Shown here: positions 24,328 to 32,967 of the stretch, in pieces
How positions within the stretch are numbered: position 1 is the first letter of the stretch
Layout: each line of letters begins with the position of its first letter
Origin: UBA3210 sp963610315
GTDB taxonomy: Bacteria; Bacillota_I; Bacilli_A; RFN20; CAG-449
Length of the DNA stretch: 33,622 nucleotides
Reading direction: 5' to 3'
Assembly: GCA_963610315.1 (NCBI GenBank)
Contig: CAVDMV010000016.1
Span: 1 to 33,622 of the forward strand
Translations under genes and position numbers: made by a program
Notes under the pieces: model-generated
The model's input: only the letters and a program-made list of their open reading frames with translations
The model's database searches: none
Told to the model about the DNA's origin: nothing

Positions 24328-26207
24328 AAGCCTAATTCCTCCTTAGATAATTGTGATAAAGCAATATCTTGATATTCTTTACATGTCTTTAATAATTCTT
24401 CATGTTTTCCTTTACCAACAATTCTTCCGTCTTCAATAACTAAAATTTGATCTGCATCAATAATAGTTCCAATTCTTTGAGCGACAATAATCTTTGTCGC
24501 TTCTTTTTCATATTGTTTTAAATTTTCTCTAACTTCTTTATCAGTTTTATAATCTAAAGCCGAGAAAGAATCATCAAAGATATAAATGCTAGGATGTTTA
24601 GCTACCGCACGAGCGATACATAATCTTTGTTTTTGTCCACCTGAAACGTTCTTTCCACCTTGAGAAATTTCTTCATCAAAGCCTTTTTCTTTTTCATTAA
24701 TAAACGAATATGCACAAGCAACTTTACTAGCTTCAATAATATTATTTTCATCCATTAAAGGATTACTTAAAGCAATATTTTCTTTAATAGTTCCTTTAAA
24801 TAACATACCTTTTTGAGGAACAAAACCAATGGTATCTCTTAGTTTTTCTTGTGAAACATCTTTTACATTAACTCCGTTTACTTTTACTTCTCCTGATGTT
24901 ACTTCATATAAACGAGGTATTAAATTAATAAGAGTAGTTTTTCCGCTTCCAGTTCCTCCAATAATCGCGAGAGTTTCTCCTTTATTTACTTTAAACGAAA
25001 TATCGCTTATCGCACTTTCTTTACCATCTGAATATTTAAAAGAAACATTATTAAATTCAACGCTTCCTTCTTCGATAAATTCCTTACATTCTTCTTTATC
25101 TTTAATACTAATGTCTTCATCTAAAACTTCATTAATACGTTTCGCGGAGACAATCGCTCGAGGAACGAGTAAGAAAAGCATCATAAGCATGACGAATGCC
25201 ATGACGATTTGACCTGCAAGCATAACAAATGAGGAGACAGTCGCATAATCAATAGTACCTTGATTAATTAAAGAAGCACCAATCCAATAGATTGTTAAAG
25301 TTAAGCCAGAAGAAATAAGTGACATACCTGGAGAAAGTAAAGCCATTATTCTACCAGTAAATATTTGAGCTTTAGTAAAGTCAGTATTAGCTTTATCAAA
25401 TTTATCTTCTTGATATTTTTCTGCGTTAAATGCTCTAATAACTCTTACACCTGTTAAGTTCTCTCTTGTTGAAGAATTTAATTTATCAACATATACTTGC
25501 ATTCTTTTAAATTTAGGTAAAGCGATAAACATGAGCGCACCAATAAAGACTAATAAAACAATTATCGCAATCGCCGTTGCGAGAGTAAGTTCAAATGAAC
25601 TAGCTTGAATCTTAATAATAGCCCATATCGCCGTAATAGGTGCCGCGAAAATCATACGCATTGTTAATAAATTAGCCATTTGAATTTGTTGAACGTCATT
25701 TGTTGTTCTAGTTACTAAACTAGGAGTTGAGAATTTATTAATTTCTTCTAAAGATAAGCTTTCAACTTTTCGATATAACTTAGTTCTAATCGAAGTAGAA
25801 AGATTACTTGCAACGGCAGAAGCAATGACAGAAATTAATCCTTGTACGACCATAATACCCGCGGCTAAAGCAAGCATCATAAGTCCGTTATACCATATAT
25901 CCCAGGTTGATGCATTCGCGATAGTAACTATCATTGAGATAGTTTCTTCATCAGTTATCATTGGTAAATTAGTTCTTACTTTTGAATATTCATTTAAATT
26001 TTCCCAACCTATCGAATTAATCAGCGTTCCTAATGAGCCAAAACTATCAAGGTTATTATGATAATTAACATATGTAATTGCTTTAATAATTCCTGATACA
26101 TAATCAGTAATAGTCATGGTTAACCATACTTGCATAAATGTTAAAGCAAGAATCAAGATAACAAAGAATACATCTTTTTTAGTTAAATTTTTATAAAGTT
26201 TAAACAT
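24324..26207 (-). CDS. ABC exporter half-transporter, subunit with degenerate ATP site
   Basis: A 627-residue partner of the following gene. Helices run from about 12 to 350, with a long extracytoplasmic segment after the first. The ATPase domain has Walker A GGTGSGKT (Lys423), signature NVSGGQKQR, Walker B IYIFDDSFSALD and VAQRIGTI in place of the His switch. Two changes mark it as the inactive half: Asp546 where the catalytic Glu should be, and Gln577 where the switch His should be. The same Asp/Gln pair occurs in known heterodimeric exporters. An AAGGAGGAGGG ribosome site precedes the ATG. The gene ends in TGA, overlapping the ATG of its partner by four bases. No regulator is adjacent. Confidence 0.93.
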   Translation of the reverse strand: MFKLYKNLTKKDVFFVILILALTFMQVWLTMTITDYVSGIIKAITYVNYHNNLDSFGSLGTLINSIGWENLNEYSKVRTNLPMITDEETISMIVTIANASTWDIWYNGLMMLALAAGIMVVQGLISVIASAVASNLSTSIRTKLYRKVESLSLEEINKFSTPSLVTRTTNDVQQIQMANLLTMRMIFAAPITAIWAIIKIQASSFELTLATAIAIIVLLVFIGALMFIALPKFKRMQVYVDKLNSSTRENLTGVRVIRAFNAEKYQEDKFDKANTDFTKAQIFTGRIMALLSPGMSLISSGLTLTIYWIGASLINQGTIDYATVSSFVMLAGQIVMAFVMLMMLFLLVPRAIVSAKRINEVLDEDISIKDKEECKEFIEEGSVEFNNVSFKYSDGKESAISDISFKVNKGETLAIIGGTGSGKTTLINLIPRLYEVTSGEVKVNGVNVKDVSQEKLRDTIGFVPQKGMLFKGTIKENIALSNPLMDENNIIEASKVACAYSFINEKEKGFDEEISQGGKNVSGGQKQRLCIARAVAKHPSIYIFDDSFSALDYKTDKEVRENLKQYEKEATKIIVAQRIGTIIDADQILVIEDGRIVGKGKHEELLKTCKEYQDIALSQLSKEELGL

Positions 26208-26346
26208 AACCCTCCTCCTTTTTGAAAAATAATATATTGAGCAAAGTTAATTAAGAGTAAATTATCATTAAGAAAATTAATTTTAAATATTAATTAAAAG
26301 ACAATAACTAAAAAGAATAACAATTAATATATATTTTCTTTAAAGC

Positions 26347-26399
26347 CAAAATAAAAAGTATCGATTTTATCGCTCAAAGAGCTTATATCGATACTTTTT
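26347..26399 (-). terminator. Terminator of the three-lipoprotein operon
   Basis: AAAAAGTATCGAT (26353-26365) pairs perfectly with 26387-26399, and an inner GCTC/GAGC stem lies between. On the minus strand the outer stem ends in a T run followed by ATTTTGG. It is 29 bases past the stop of the leucine-rich-repeat gene. Confidence 0.88.
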
Positions 26400-26428
26400 T
26401 TAATTTTTAAAATATTGTATGGAACCAT

Positions 26429-27964
26429 TTAATTTTTATAAGTGATTGTTCCGGAGAAAGAAGTATCCCATTCGGACATAACTTGAGTAGTTCCATCTGA
26501 AGAAGTCGCGATTTCTTTAGTCTTTTCTACTTTTTCCCATTCTCTTTCAGTCATATCAATACTTAAAGAAGTAACAGAAGATTGATATAAGCAAGAATAA
26601 CCTACTCTAGTAATAGTTGAAGGGAAAGATAATGTTTTTAAATAAGTAGATAAAGCAAATGCGGTTGCATCTATTTGAGAAGTACCTTCTTTAACTTCAT
26701 AACTTGTTCTAGTTGGTGTTTCACTTCCGTTAGGTTTACCAAGTCTAGAAGGATAACATAGAAGTCTAGTTCCATCATATGAATATAAAACACCATCATC
26801 TAATTTAAATGAAGTATTTTTAGAATCTAAAGTAATTGTGTGAAGTTTTTGGCTATAAGCAAATACGCCTTCACCCATCTTTTTTATTGTTGATGGTAAA
26901 GAAACTGTGGCAAGATTTTCACCATAAATAAATGCTTCATCACCAATTTCTTCTACTCCTTCTGGAATGACTAAGTTTTCTAAATAACCAAAATAGTTAC
27001 ATGCATGACGACCAATCTTTCTTAAAGAAGAAGGGAAAGTAACATTTTTAATTAATTTATTATATGTGAATGCTGAATCTTCAATTTCTTCAATGCCTTC
27101 TTCTAAGACTAAAGTCGCTAATCTAACATTATTAGAAACTGATTGATTAGGAATAACTTTTAATGATCCTGGAAGAGTAAGAGATGTTAATTGTTGTAAG
27201 AAAGTAAGACATAATGAACCAATATGACTTAAATTCTTAGATAATGTCAATTTAGTAACATAAGAATAAGCAAAAGCTTCGTCTCCACAAGATGTTACTG
27301 AATCAGGTAAAGTAATAGTTGTGATATTAGATTTATAGAAAGCATAATCACCAATTGTAGTTACTTTTGGACTCCAAGTAATAATTCTACCTTTTAATTT
27401 AGAACCATAGAAAGCATAACCACCAATTGTAGTGACGCTTGTAGGCATAGAAATGTTCTTAGCAATTTCTACTGGGCAATAAACTAAAGTAGTTTTATCT
27501 TTGTTATAAAGAATACCATCTTCAACAACATAATTTTGGTTGTCACTAGCAACTTTAATTTGTGAAATAGTTAAGCATTCAGCGAATGCAGCTTCATGAA
27601 TAGTTGTAATACTTGCAGGAATTTCAATGCTTGTAATACCATTTGCATACATAAAGCATCTTTCACCTATGCTAGTTACAGTCTTATTTTTAATTGATGA
27701 AGGTACTACACAAGCTACTGGTTCAGTCTTATCATCGTAACGGTAACTAGTTAAAGTTAACGTTCCATCAGTATTTTCTTCATAGCCAAAGTTAGAAACA
27801 TTAGTTTCTCTTTGTGAAGTAGAAGTGGAACTAGAAGACGAGGAAGTAGGACCTACATATCTAGATGAGGAAGATGAACTAGTATCACTAGAAGTATTAT
27901 TACATCCGAATAATGTGAAGATTGAAGATAAGGTTAATAAAGAAACTAATAATCTTTTCTTCAT
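26429..27964 (-). CDS. BspA-type leucine-rich-repeat lipoprotein
   Basis: A 511-residue surface protein. The signal peptide ends in TLFGC with Cys21 as lipid anchor, followed by a Ser/Thr-rich linker to about residue 50. From about 90 to 470 it is made of LRR_5 repeats of about 22-24 residues with the pattern I-x-x-x-A-F-x-x-C/Y-x-x-L-x-x-I-x-[IL]-P-x-S-[IV]-x-x-I-G, for example SIEIPASITTIHEAAF and SLPSTIKKMGEGVF. Two DGILYN/DGVLYS segments mark loops within the array, as in this family. BspA-like proteins often bind host or microbial surfaces, so adhesion is possible but not shown. It starts two bases after the preceding lipoprotein gene and is last in the three-gene operon. Confidence 0.9.
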   Translation of the reverse strand: MKKRLLVSLLTLSSIFTLFGCNNTSSDTSSSSSSRYVGPTSSSSSSTSTSQRETNVSNFGYEENTDGTLTLTSYRYDDKTEPVACVVPSSIKNKTVTSIGERCFMYANGITSIEIPASITTIHEAAFAECLTISQIKVASDNQNYVVEDGILYNKDKTTLVYCPVEIAKNISMPTSVTTIGGYAFYGSKLKGRIITWSPKVTTIGDYAFYKSNITTITLPDSVTSCGDEAFAYSYVTKLTLSKNLSHIGSLCLTFLQQLTSLTLPGSLKVIPNQSVSNNVRLATLVLEEGIEEIEDSAFTYNKLIKNVTFPSSLRKIGRHACNYFGYLENLVIPEGVEEIGDEAFIYGENLATVSLPSTIKKMGEGVFAYSQKLHTITLDSKNTSFKLDDGVLYSYDGTRLLCYPSRLGKPNGSETPTRTSYEVKEGTSQIDATAFALSTYLKTLSFPSTITRVGYSCLYQSSVTSLSIDMTEREWEKVEKTKEIATSSDGTTQVMSEWDTSFSGTITYKN

Positions 27965-27966
27965 AA

Positions 27967-29376
27967 TTAATCACCGAAAGAATATGGAAGAGTAGTTGTT
28001 CCTACATTAGAAATCTTCATTGTATAAGATTCACTACGAGTTAAGAATGAATTATCAAAGTAGTCTGTAACAACGATTCTATCAATGTTATCAGTATCGC
28101 CATCCATATAGATAATGCATGAATTTCCATAACCATCTAAGTAGTCAAGTTCTGCATCAATTGGTGGAACGAAACAATCGACACCAATAACTGTTTTTAA
28201 TTCATCACAGATAACATATGCATTTAATTCTGCATCATATGTAAATAATTCAGGTGCGACATCTTTAACGATAGGTTTAATAACACTCTTACTTAAACCA
28301 ACCATGTTGTTAAAGCGTGCATTACCTTGAGCTTGTGTCCAAGTGTTAGTTCCAGCATGATATCCATAAGGAATCATTTTATCACCATCAGTATCGTATT
28401 TAATTAATACGTCACTAGTGGCATCAATTTCTGCTCCTTCAGCGAATTTAATGAATGCACCTTCATCAGTATAATAATATTTATGGTTTAATTCTGCTTC
28501 TTCCCTACTACCTGAATAGCCTACTTGAATACCAGTATAAGTAAGATCGATTGTATAATTTGAACCAATTTTCGCTAAAGCGGAAGCTAAACGATCATGT
28601 TCTTCTTTATGAGCTTTTACAGCTGGTAAAGTAACTGTGGCATTACCAATGTCTGTTAAAGTTAAAGTAGTTGTAGATGTTAAGTTATAATAAACGTTAT
28701 TATATGAGGAATCAGTATAATATTGGTTATCTAATTGATGAGGAACGATATTTAATGTAATTGTATCATTATCATTAAGAGTAATATCAAATGAATCAAT
28801 AACAGTATCATAAATTGTATCAGCAACACCTAATGTACGATATGTAAAGAAGCTTGCTTTCTTTAAATCTAATGAATATGTTTTTCCTTCTTTTAAAGTT
28901 AAATCACTTTCGAGGATGTAATTAAATGGGTTATCGAGTAATAAGCCATAGTTAATTCCAGAACTTGAAGAAGTGCTTGCTTTATAATATTCAACTTCGT
29001 TTTGATAGTTTAGATCTGCATAATAAACGAAACCATCATCACCTTCAATACAAACATCATTAACGATGTCTCCACTTTCTCCTTTAATATGACGTTCTGC
29101 ACTTGGATGATCACTTGCTTTTTCAAAAGCATAATGAACTGAATAAGTTGTATCTTGAGTTGCGCCTGTTTCAGTTCCGTTTCTTCCAGTTAAATAATGA
29201 GCTGTTTCAGACATTGTGCCATCCATAGAAAAACCATTACGTAATTTTCCTAATAAAGTAGCAATAGTACTTTCTTGTTGTGATGAACTAGATGTAGAAG
29301 TAGAACTACAAGAAGCTAAAGTTGGAAGTGCAAAAATTAAAGAAGCACATGCAATTAATAAAATTTTCTTTTTCAT
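27967..29376 (-). CDS. Lipoprotein of unknown function
   Basis: A 469-residue exported protein. The signal peptide ends in TLASC, with Cys23 as lipid anchor and a short Ser-rich linker. The rest is beta-rich, with many Thr and Tyr, and no enzyme motif that I recognise. Residues about 40-250 form one region that starts LLGKLRNGFSMDGT, and a similar start YTIDLTYTGIQVGYSG at about 275 suggests a second copy of a related domain. The C-terminus ends YTMKISNVGTTTLPYSF, which resembles the end of the upstream neighbour (VTIYNIGTTVIEGV). It begins 27 bases after the preceding gene's stop. A surface-binding role is possible; nothing here proves it. Confidence 0.8.
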   Translation of the reverse strand: MKKKILLIACASLIFALPTLASCSSTSTSSSSQQESTIATLLGKLRNGFSMDGTMSETAHYLTGRNGTETGATQDTTYSVHYAFEKASDHPSAERHIKGESGDIVNDVCIEGDDGFVYYADLNYQNEVEYYKASTSSSSGINYGLLLDNPFNYILESDLTLKEGKTYSLDLKKASFFTYRTLGVADTIYDTVIDSFDITLNDNDTITLNIVPHQLDNQYYTDSSYNNVYYNLTSTTTLTLTDIGNATVTLPAVKAHKEEHDRLASALAKIGSNYTIDLTYTGIQVGYSGSREEAELNHKYYYTDEGAFIKFAEGAEIDATSDVLIKYDTDGDKMIPYGYHAGTNTWTQAQGNARFNNMVGLSKSVIKPIVKDVAPELFTYDAELNAYVICDELKTVIGVDCFVPPIDAELDYLDGYGNSCIIYMDGDTDNIDRIVVTDYFDNSFLTRSESYTMKISNVGTTTLPYSFGD

Positions 29377-29403
29377 TTTTTTCTCTCTTTCTAAATTTAT
29401 AAA

Positions 29404-30135
29404 TTAATTATTGAATAAAGTATCGACACCTTCAATTACGGTTGTACCGATATTATAAATTGTTACATTAAGAATAACACCAACATCTGAGTGGAATTCA
29501 TAAGTGATTTCATTTTCAGTTGATGAAACATAGGCCCAAGTAACATCTTTTGCGAACGTTTGATCCCATCCTAAGCATAATATGAAATAGCATATATCAT
29601 TATTTTTTGATTCAATCATATCTGGTTTATTAGGGAATGGTCTAGATAAGCTAGTTTCATATTTACTTACATCTAATGAAGTAAATACTGGAGCGACTTT
29701 ATCTTTATAAGCACCTAGACTAACAGTAAAACTATATAAGTCTTTAATGTAATTATCATTATCATCTAATTCATAATCACCCTTATATAATTTGTTACCA
29801 TTTTTTCTAAAAATGAATACGCCGTTATCATCTTCAGCATAACCTGCAATATCTACTGAGTTATTCGCATCACGATAAATTGCATTCTTTGTACAATAAA
29901 CAGTATCCGCTTTATCATTAGTTCCTGAATCATATTTAATTGTATAATTCTTTTCTTGTTGATCATGTAATTTAGTTAAGTTATTAATTAAATAATTCAC
30001 TTTCTCACTTGATGAAGAACTAGAAGCACTTTCACTACTAGAACTACTTGTTATAGAGCTTGATGTATTTCCTCCACATCCTACAATTAAACTAGATAAG
30101 GCAATTAACGAAAGCATTAAAACTTTATTTTTCAT
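29404..30135 (-). CDS. Lipoprotein of unknown function, first of a three-gene operon
   Basis: A 243-residue exported protein. The signal peptide ends in LIVGC with Cys20 as lipid anchor, then a long Ser-rich linker to about residue 46. The body starts with NYLINNLTKLHDQQEKNYTIKYD and is beta-strand-like, with segments DDNGVFIFRKNGNKL and WAYVSSTENEITYEF. It has no recognised catalytic motif. The C-terminal VTIYNIGTTVIEGV pairs with a similar end in the next gene, so the two probably share a domain. It has its own promoter and a GGGAG ribosome site. Confidence 0.8.
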   Translation of the reverse strand: MKNKVLMLSLIALSSLIVGCGGNTSSSITSSSSSESASSSSSSEKVNYLINNLTKLHDQQEKNYTIKYDSGTNDKADTVYCTKNAIYRDANNSVDIAGYAEDDNGVFIFRKNGNKLYKGDYELDDNDNYIKDLYSFTVSLGAYKDKVAPVFTSLDVSKYETSLSRPFPNKPDMIESKNNDICYFILCLGWDQTFAKDVTWAYVSSTENEITYEFHSDVGVILNVTIYNIGTTVIEGVDTLFNN

Positions 30136-30199
30136 TAACTCTCCCTTCCTATTATATAAATATAATAGATCTAAGTGATTTTAATTTTATAGGGTAGTT

Positions 30200-30239
30200 A
30201 TTATACAAGCAATAATTTTATTTTTTGAAAGCCCTTACA
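30200..30239 (-). promoter_or_regulatory. Promoter and cre-like site of the lipoprotein operon
   Basis: TATAAT at 30200-30205 on the minus strand is preceded, 18 bases upstream, by a weak TTCAAA. Overlapping and upstream is TGTAAGGGCTTTCA (30226-30239), which fits the CcpA-site consensus except for one base in the central CG. The leader is about 60 bases. Confidence 0.45.
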
Positions 30240-30247
30240 TTCAAAAA

Positions 30248-30276
30248 GAGTAAAAGAAAAACCACATAATGTGGTT
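30248..30276 (-). terminator. Terminator of the cmk-der operon
   Basis: AACCACAT and ATGTGGTT pair around a very short loop (30260-30276), followed on the minus strand by TTTCTTTTAC. The stem begins inside the der stop codon (30275-30277). Confidence 0.8.
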
Positions 30277-31582
30277 ATTTTCTTTCTCTAACAAGAATTT
30301 TTAAAGGTGAGCCTTTAAATTCAAAACTATCTCTTAATCTATTCTCAATATATCTTTGATATGAGAAATGCATATAATCTGGATTATTAACAAAGAGAAT
30401 GAATGTTGGAGGACATACAGATACTTGGTTAGCGAAATAAATCTTTAATCTACCTCCATTAAAGATTGGAGTAGGATTTACTATTTGAGCGTCTTGAATA
30501 ATATCATTTAAGACTGAAGTACCAACTCTAGTATTATATGAAGTATATGCTTGAATTATTTCAGGGAAGATTGTATTAATTCTTGAATGATCTTTCGCGG
30601 AAATAAATACAACTGGTGCATAATCTAAGAACTTAAATTCTTTTCTAATATTTTTAGTAAATTCTGACATCGAGTCTTGATTATGTTCGACTAAATCCCA
30701 TTTATTAACAACGATGACGATTGCTTTATTTGCTTCCATCGCATAACCAACAACATGTTTATCTTGTTGTTGAATGCCTTCTTTTGCATCGATTAAAAGT
30801 AATACAACATCACTTCTATCAATTGCCGCGAGAGCTCTTAAAGCCGCGTATTTATCAACAGCTTCATAGATTTTTCCACGTTTCTTTAGACCAGCAGTAT
30901 CAATAACTACATATTGTTGTTCATCTCTAACAAATGGAGTATCAATCGAATCTCTTGTCGTTCCTTCAATATTAGAAACAATTACTCGATCATGGCCTAA
31001 GATAGCGTTAGTTAAACTTGATTTACCAACATTTGGTCGACCAATTAAAGAGAACTTAATCGCATTTTCATATGTATCAATCTTCTTTTCAGGTAATAAA
31101 GAAATGATTTTATCAAGTAAATCACCAACTCCAATACCATGTGAAGATGAAATAGCGATTGGTTCACCAATACCTAATGCATAGAATTCATTGATGTTAT
31201 AAATCTTATCAATATCATCAATTTTATTTACCGCAAGAATAACTGGTTTATTTGATTTATAAAGCATTTTACATGCAAATTTATCGTCTCCAGAAAGACC
31301 TTTATTACCATCTGCAACATAGACAATAACATCTGCTTCTTCAATTGCAATTTCTACTTGGGCTCTAATTTGTACTTGGAATGGTGCTTTTTCAATTTCA
31401 ATACCACCTGTATCAATAAGCGTAAATTCTTGAGTTAACCATGTAGCTTTCGCGTATATTCTATCTCTAGTAATACCAGCTTCATCATCAACGATCGAAT
31501 ATCTTTCTCCGACGATTCTATTAAATAAAGTTGATTTACCTACGTTAGGTGAACCAACAATTGCGACGACTCCCCTACTCAT
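30275..31582 (-). CDS. der: Ribosome biogenesis GTPase Der (EngA)
   Basis: A tandem GTPase needed for assembly of the 50S ribosomal subunit. It has 435 residues, the normal length. The first G domain has GSPNVGKST, DTGGIE and NKID; the second has GRPNVGKSS, DTAGLKKRG and NKWD. A KH-like C-terminal domain follows, with YNTRVGTSVLNDII and FVNNPDYMHFSYQRYIENRLR. The start overlaps the end of cmk by eight bases (ATGAGTAG), so the two are co-translated; this pairing is common in Bacillota. The gene ends in a terminator whose stem includes the stop codon. Confidence 0.97.
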   Translation of the reverse strand: MSRGVVAIVGSPNVGKSTLFNRIVGERYSIVDDEAGITRDRIYAKATWLTQEFTLIDTGGIEIEKAPFQVQIRAQVEIAIEEADVIVYVADGNKGLSGDDKFACKMLYKSNKPVILAVNKIDDIDKIYNINEFYALGIGEPIAISSSHGIGVGDLLDKIISLLPEKKIDTYENAIKFSLIGRPNVGKSSLTNAILGHDRVIVSNIEGTTRDSIDTPFVRDEQQYVVIDTAGLKKRGKIYEAVDKYAALRALAAIDRSDVVLLLIDAKEGIQQQDKHVVGYAMEANKAIVIVVNKWDLVEHNQDSMSEFTKNIRKEFKFLDYAPVVFISAKDHSRINTIFPEIIQAYTSYNTRVGTSVLNDIIQDAQIVNPTPIFNGGRLKIYFANQVSVCPPTFILFVNNPDYMHFSYQRYIENRLRDSFEFKGSPLKILVRERK

Positions 31583-32246
31583 CTTTAAAACCTACCTTTT
31601 CTTTAATAATCGAGATAATCTTATCAACTGATTCATCAATTGTTAATAAAGATGTATCTACTTCAACTGCATCTTTTGCTTTAGTAAGTGGTGCGAATTC
31701 ACGATGAGAATCAATATAATCTCTTCTTTCTAAATCTTTTTCTACTTCTTCTAAAGTGCATTCCATGCCTTTACCTAAATTTTCAGCATGTCTTCTCTTC
31801 GCTCTTTCATGAACATCGGCGATTTGGAAAATCTTGACGTTTGCATCAGGAAGAACATATGTTCCAATATCTCTACCATCCATTACTACTGAAACATCTT
31901 TTGCCATATTTCTTTGTAGTTCAACTAGGAATAATCGTACTCCCTTATTAGCTGCGACATAAGAAACATTATTAACAACTGCTTGTGATCTAATTTCTAA
32001 TGTGACATCTTGGCCATTAAGTAAAACTTTGCCATCAATGCATAAATCAATTTTAATGTGTGGTAATAATTTAATAACTGCGTCAGTATCTTTACAATCT
32101 ACTTTTTTCTTTAATGCATATAAAGTGACGCAGCGATACATTGCACCTGTATCAACATAGACAAAGCCTAATTCTTTTGCCACTCTTTTTGCAACGGTAG
32201 ATTTACCTGCCGCACTTGGTCCATCAATTGCTACACTAATCATCAT
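31575..32246 (-). CDS. cmk: Cytidylate kinase
   Basis: Phosphorylates CMP and dCMP using ATP. It has 223 residues, as usual for bacterial Cmk. The P-loop is GPSAAGKST, followed by YVDTGAMYR (substrate binding), then MDGRDIGTYVLPDA and ERAKRRH near the lid. GGGAG lies about nine bases before the first of two adjacent ATG codons. The gene overlaps der by eight bases and follows the small tail-anchored protein by 18 bases, forming one operon. Confidence 0.96.
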   Translation of the reverse strand: MMISVAIDGPSAAGKSTVAKRVAKELGFVYVDTGAMYRCVTLYALKKKVDCKDTDAVIKLLPHIKIDLCIDGKVLLNGQDVTLEIRSQAVVNNVSYVAANKGVRLFLVELQRNMAKDVSVVMDGRDIGTYVLPDANVKIFQIADVHERAKRRHAENLGKGMECTLEEVEKDLERRDYIDSHREFAPLTKAKDAVEVDTSLLTIDESVDKIISIIKEKVGFKDE

Positions 32247-32264
32247 AATAATATTTCTCCCTCG

Positions 32265-32627
32265 TTATTTATTGAACAAAAGTACAAGTAATACAACAAT
32301 AATCGCGAGTAAAATAACTATTCCACCGATTATTCCTATTGTAATAAGAAGTCTTTTATTTTGTACTTTATTAGCGTTCTTCTCTTGTTTTTTTAATTCT
32401 TCTTTTGAAATCATTGTCGTATATTCATCATGAGCTTTGACAATTTGATCAATAGAAATAGATAATGTATTCTTTTTTATATGTTGTTCTTGAAGTTCAT
32501 CATTAGACATAGCAACATCATCTTTCTCTTCATTAACTTGAAAAGGAGAATCAAATTTATAAGTATCCATATCATCGATTTCTTCACGTAATTTTTTATA
32601 TTTTTCAACTCTTGTTTTCTTATCCAT
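32265..32627 (-). CDS. Small tail-anchored membrane protein of unknown function
   Basis: A 120-residue protein with one strong hydrophobic segment at the very C-terminus (about 93-117, LLITIGIIGGIVILLAII) and a charged, mostly helical cytoplasmic part. That part includes VEKYKKLREEIDDMDTYKF at the start and KEELKKQEKNANKVQNKR before the helix. There is no signal peptide, so the N-terminal part should face the cytoplasm. I do not recognise a family. GGAGGA lies seven bases before the ATG. It heads the operon with cmk and der. Confidence 0.75.
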   Translation of the reverse strand: MDKKTRVEKYKKLREEIDDMDTYKFDSPFQVNEEKDDVAMSNDELQEQHIKKNTLSISIDQIVKAHDEYTTMISKEELKKQEKNANKVQNKRLLITIGIIGGIVILLAIIVVLLVLLFNK

Positions 32628-32652
32628 AAAAAAATCCTCCCATTACTTTAAA

Positions 32653-32661
32653 AGTATAACA
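32653..32661 (-). promoter_or_regulatory. Extended -10 promoter of the cmk-der operon
   Basis: Minus-strand TGTTATACT gives a -10 TATACT with a TGn extension. The message would start about 20 bases before the ATG at 32627, leaving space for the GGAGGA site. The -35 region is poor. Confidence 0.5.
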
Positions 32662-32776
32662 AAATGTAGGTAAAATTAAAAGTATACTTTTAAGTGTTTA
32701 ATATTCTTGTATGTAAAAGATACGATCCAAATGATCAATCTTATATATTTCTACGTTTATACTATTTTAAATTTAG

Positions 32777-32805
32777 TTAACGTAAAAACAACTATTAGGT
32801 ATAAT
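32777..32805 (+). promoter_or_regulatory. Plus-strand promoter in the spacer before the ATPase gene
   Basis: TTAACG at 32777-32782, a spacer of exactly 17 bases, TATAAT at 32800-32805. Transcription would start near 32812. Confidence 0.55.
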
Positions 32806-32811
32806 GTTTAA

Positions 32812-32867
32812 TACTTAATCTTATTATCACTTATTTAAAGACAAATAATAATTTAAGATTGTTTTTT
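32812..32867 (+). ncRNA. Possible small RNA or attenuated leader
   Basis: From the predicted start at about 32812 the RNA soon forms AATCTTA (32817-32823) pairing with TAAGATT (32854-32860), with four more pairs after a 2-base bulge. It then meets G and six T (32862-32867). A transcript of about 55 bases would end here, or be held back before reaching the ATPase gene. The stem is weak and AU-rich. No similarity to a known RNA is apparent to me. Confidence 0.3.
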
Positions 32868-32898
32868 ATGCGTCCAAAATATCAGTTACATTATTTAC

Positions 32899-32947
32899 TT
32901 ATTTTTAGCGGTTTGAGTTAAAAAACAAGCTAAACCGCTAAAAATAA
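32899..32947. repeat. Perfect 16-bp inverted repeat next to the ATPase start
   Basis: TTATTTTTAGCGGTTT at 32899-32914 is the exact reverse complement of 32932-32947, with a 17-base spacer. It ends 20 bases before the ATPase ATG. Neither arm is followed by a T run, so it is not an ordinary terminator. Confidence 0.8.
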
Positions 32948-32967
32948 ATTGAATATTCGACCTAGAA

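Larger units (their letters stand above)
32628..32967. other. 340-bp spacer with divergent promoters, hairpin and inverted repeat
   Basis: A gene-free stretch between the cmk operon and the plus-strand ATPase. It holds an extended -10 promoter for the minus-strand operon (32653-32661), a plus-strand promoter (32777-32805), a terminator-like hairpin (32817-32867) and a perfect 16-bp inverted repeat (32899-32947). Confidence 0.7.

Noticed and set aside
24829..25212. 127-codon plus-strand frame
   Set aside because: Its Ser/Thr/Leu-rich product is the mirror of the ABC-exporter ATPase domain on the other strand; no start signal.
26429..30135. Ser codon runs in lipoprotein linkers as phase-variable repeats or a CRISPR-like array
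   Set aside because: The runs use mixed Ser codons without a constant repeat unit, as expected for a protein linker.
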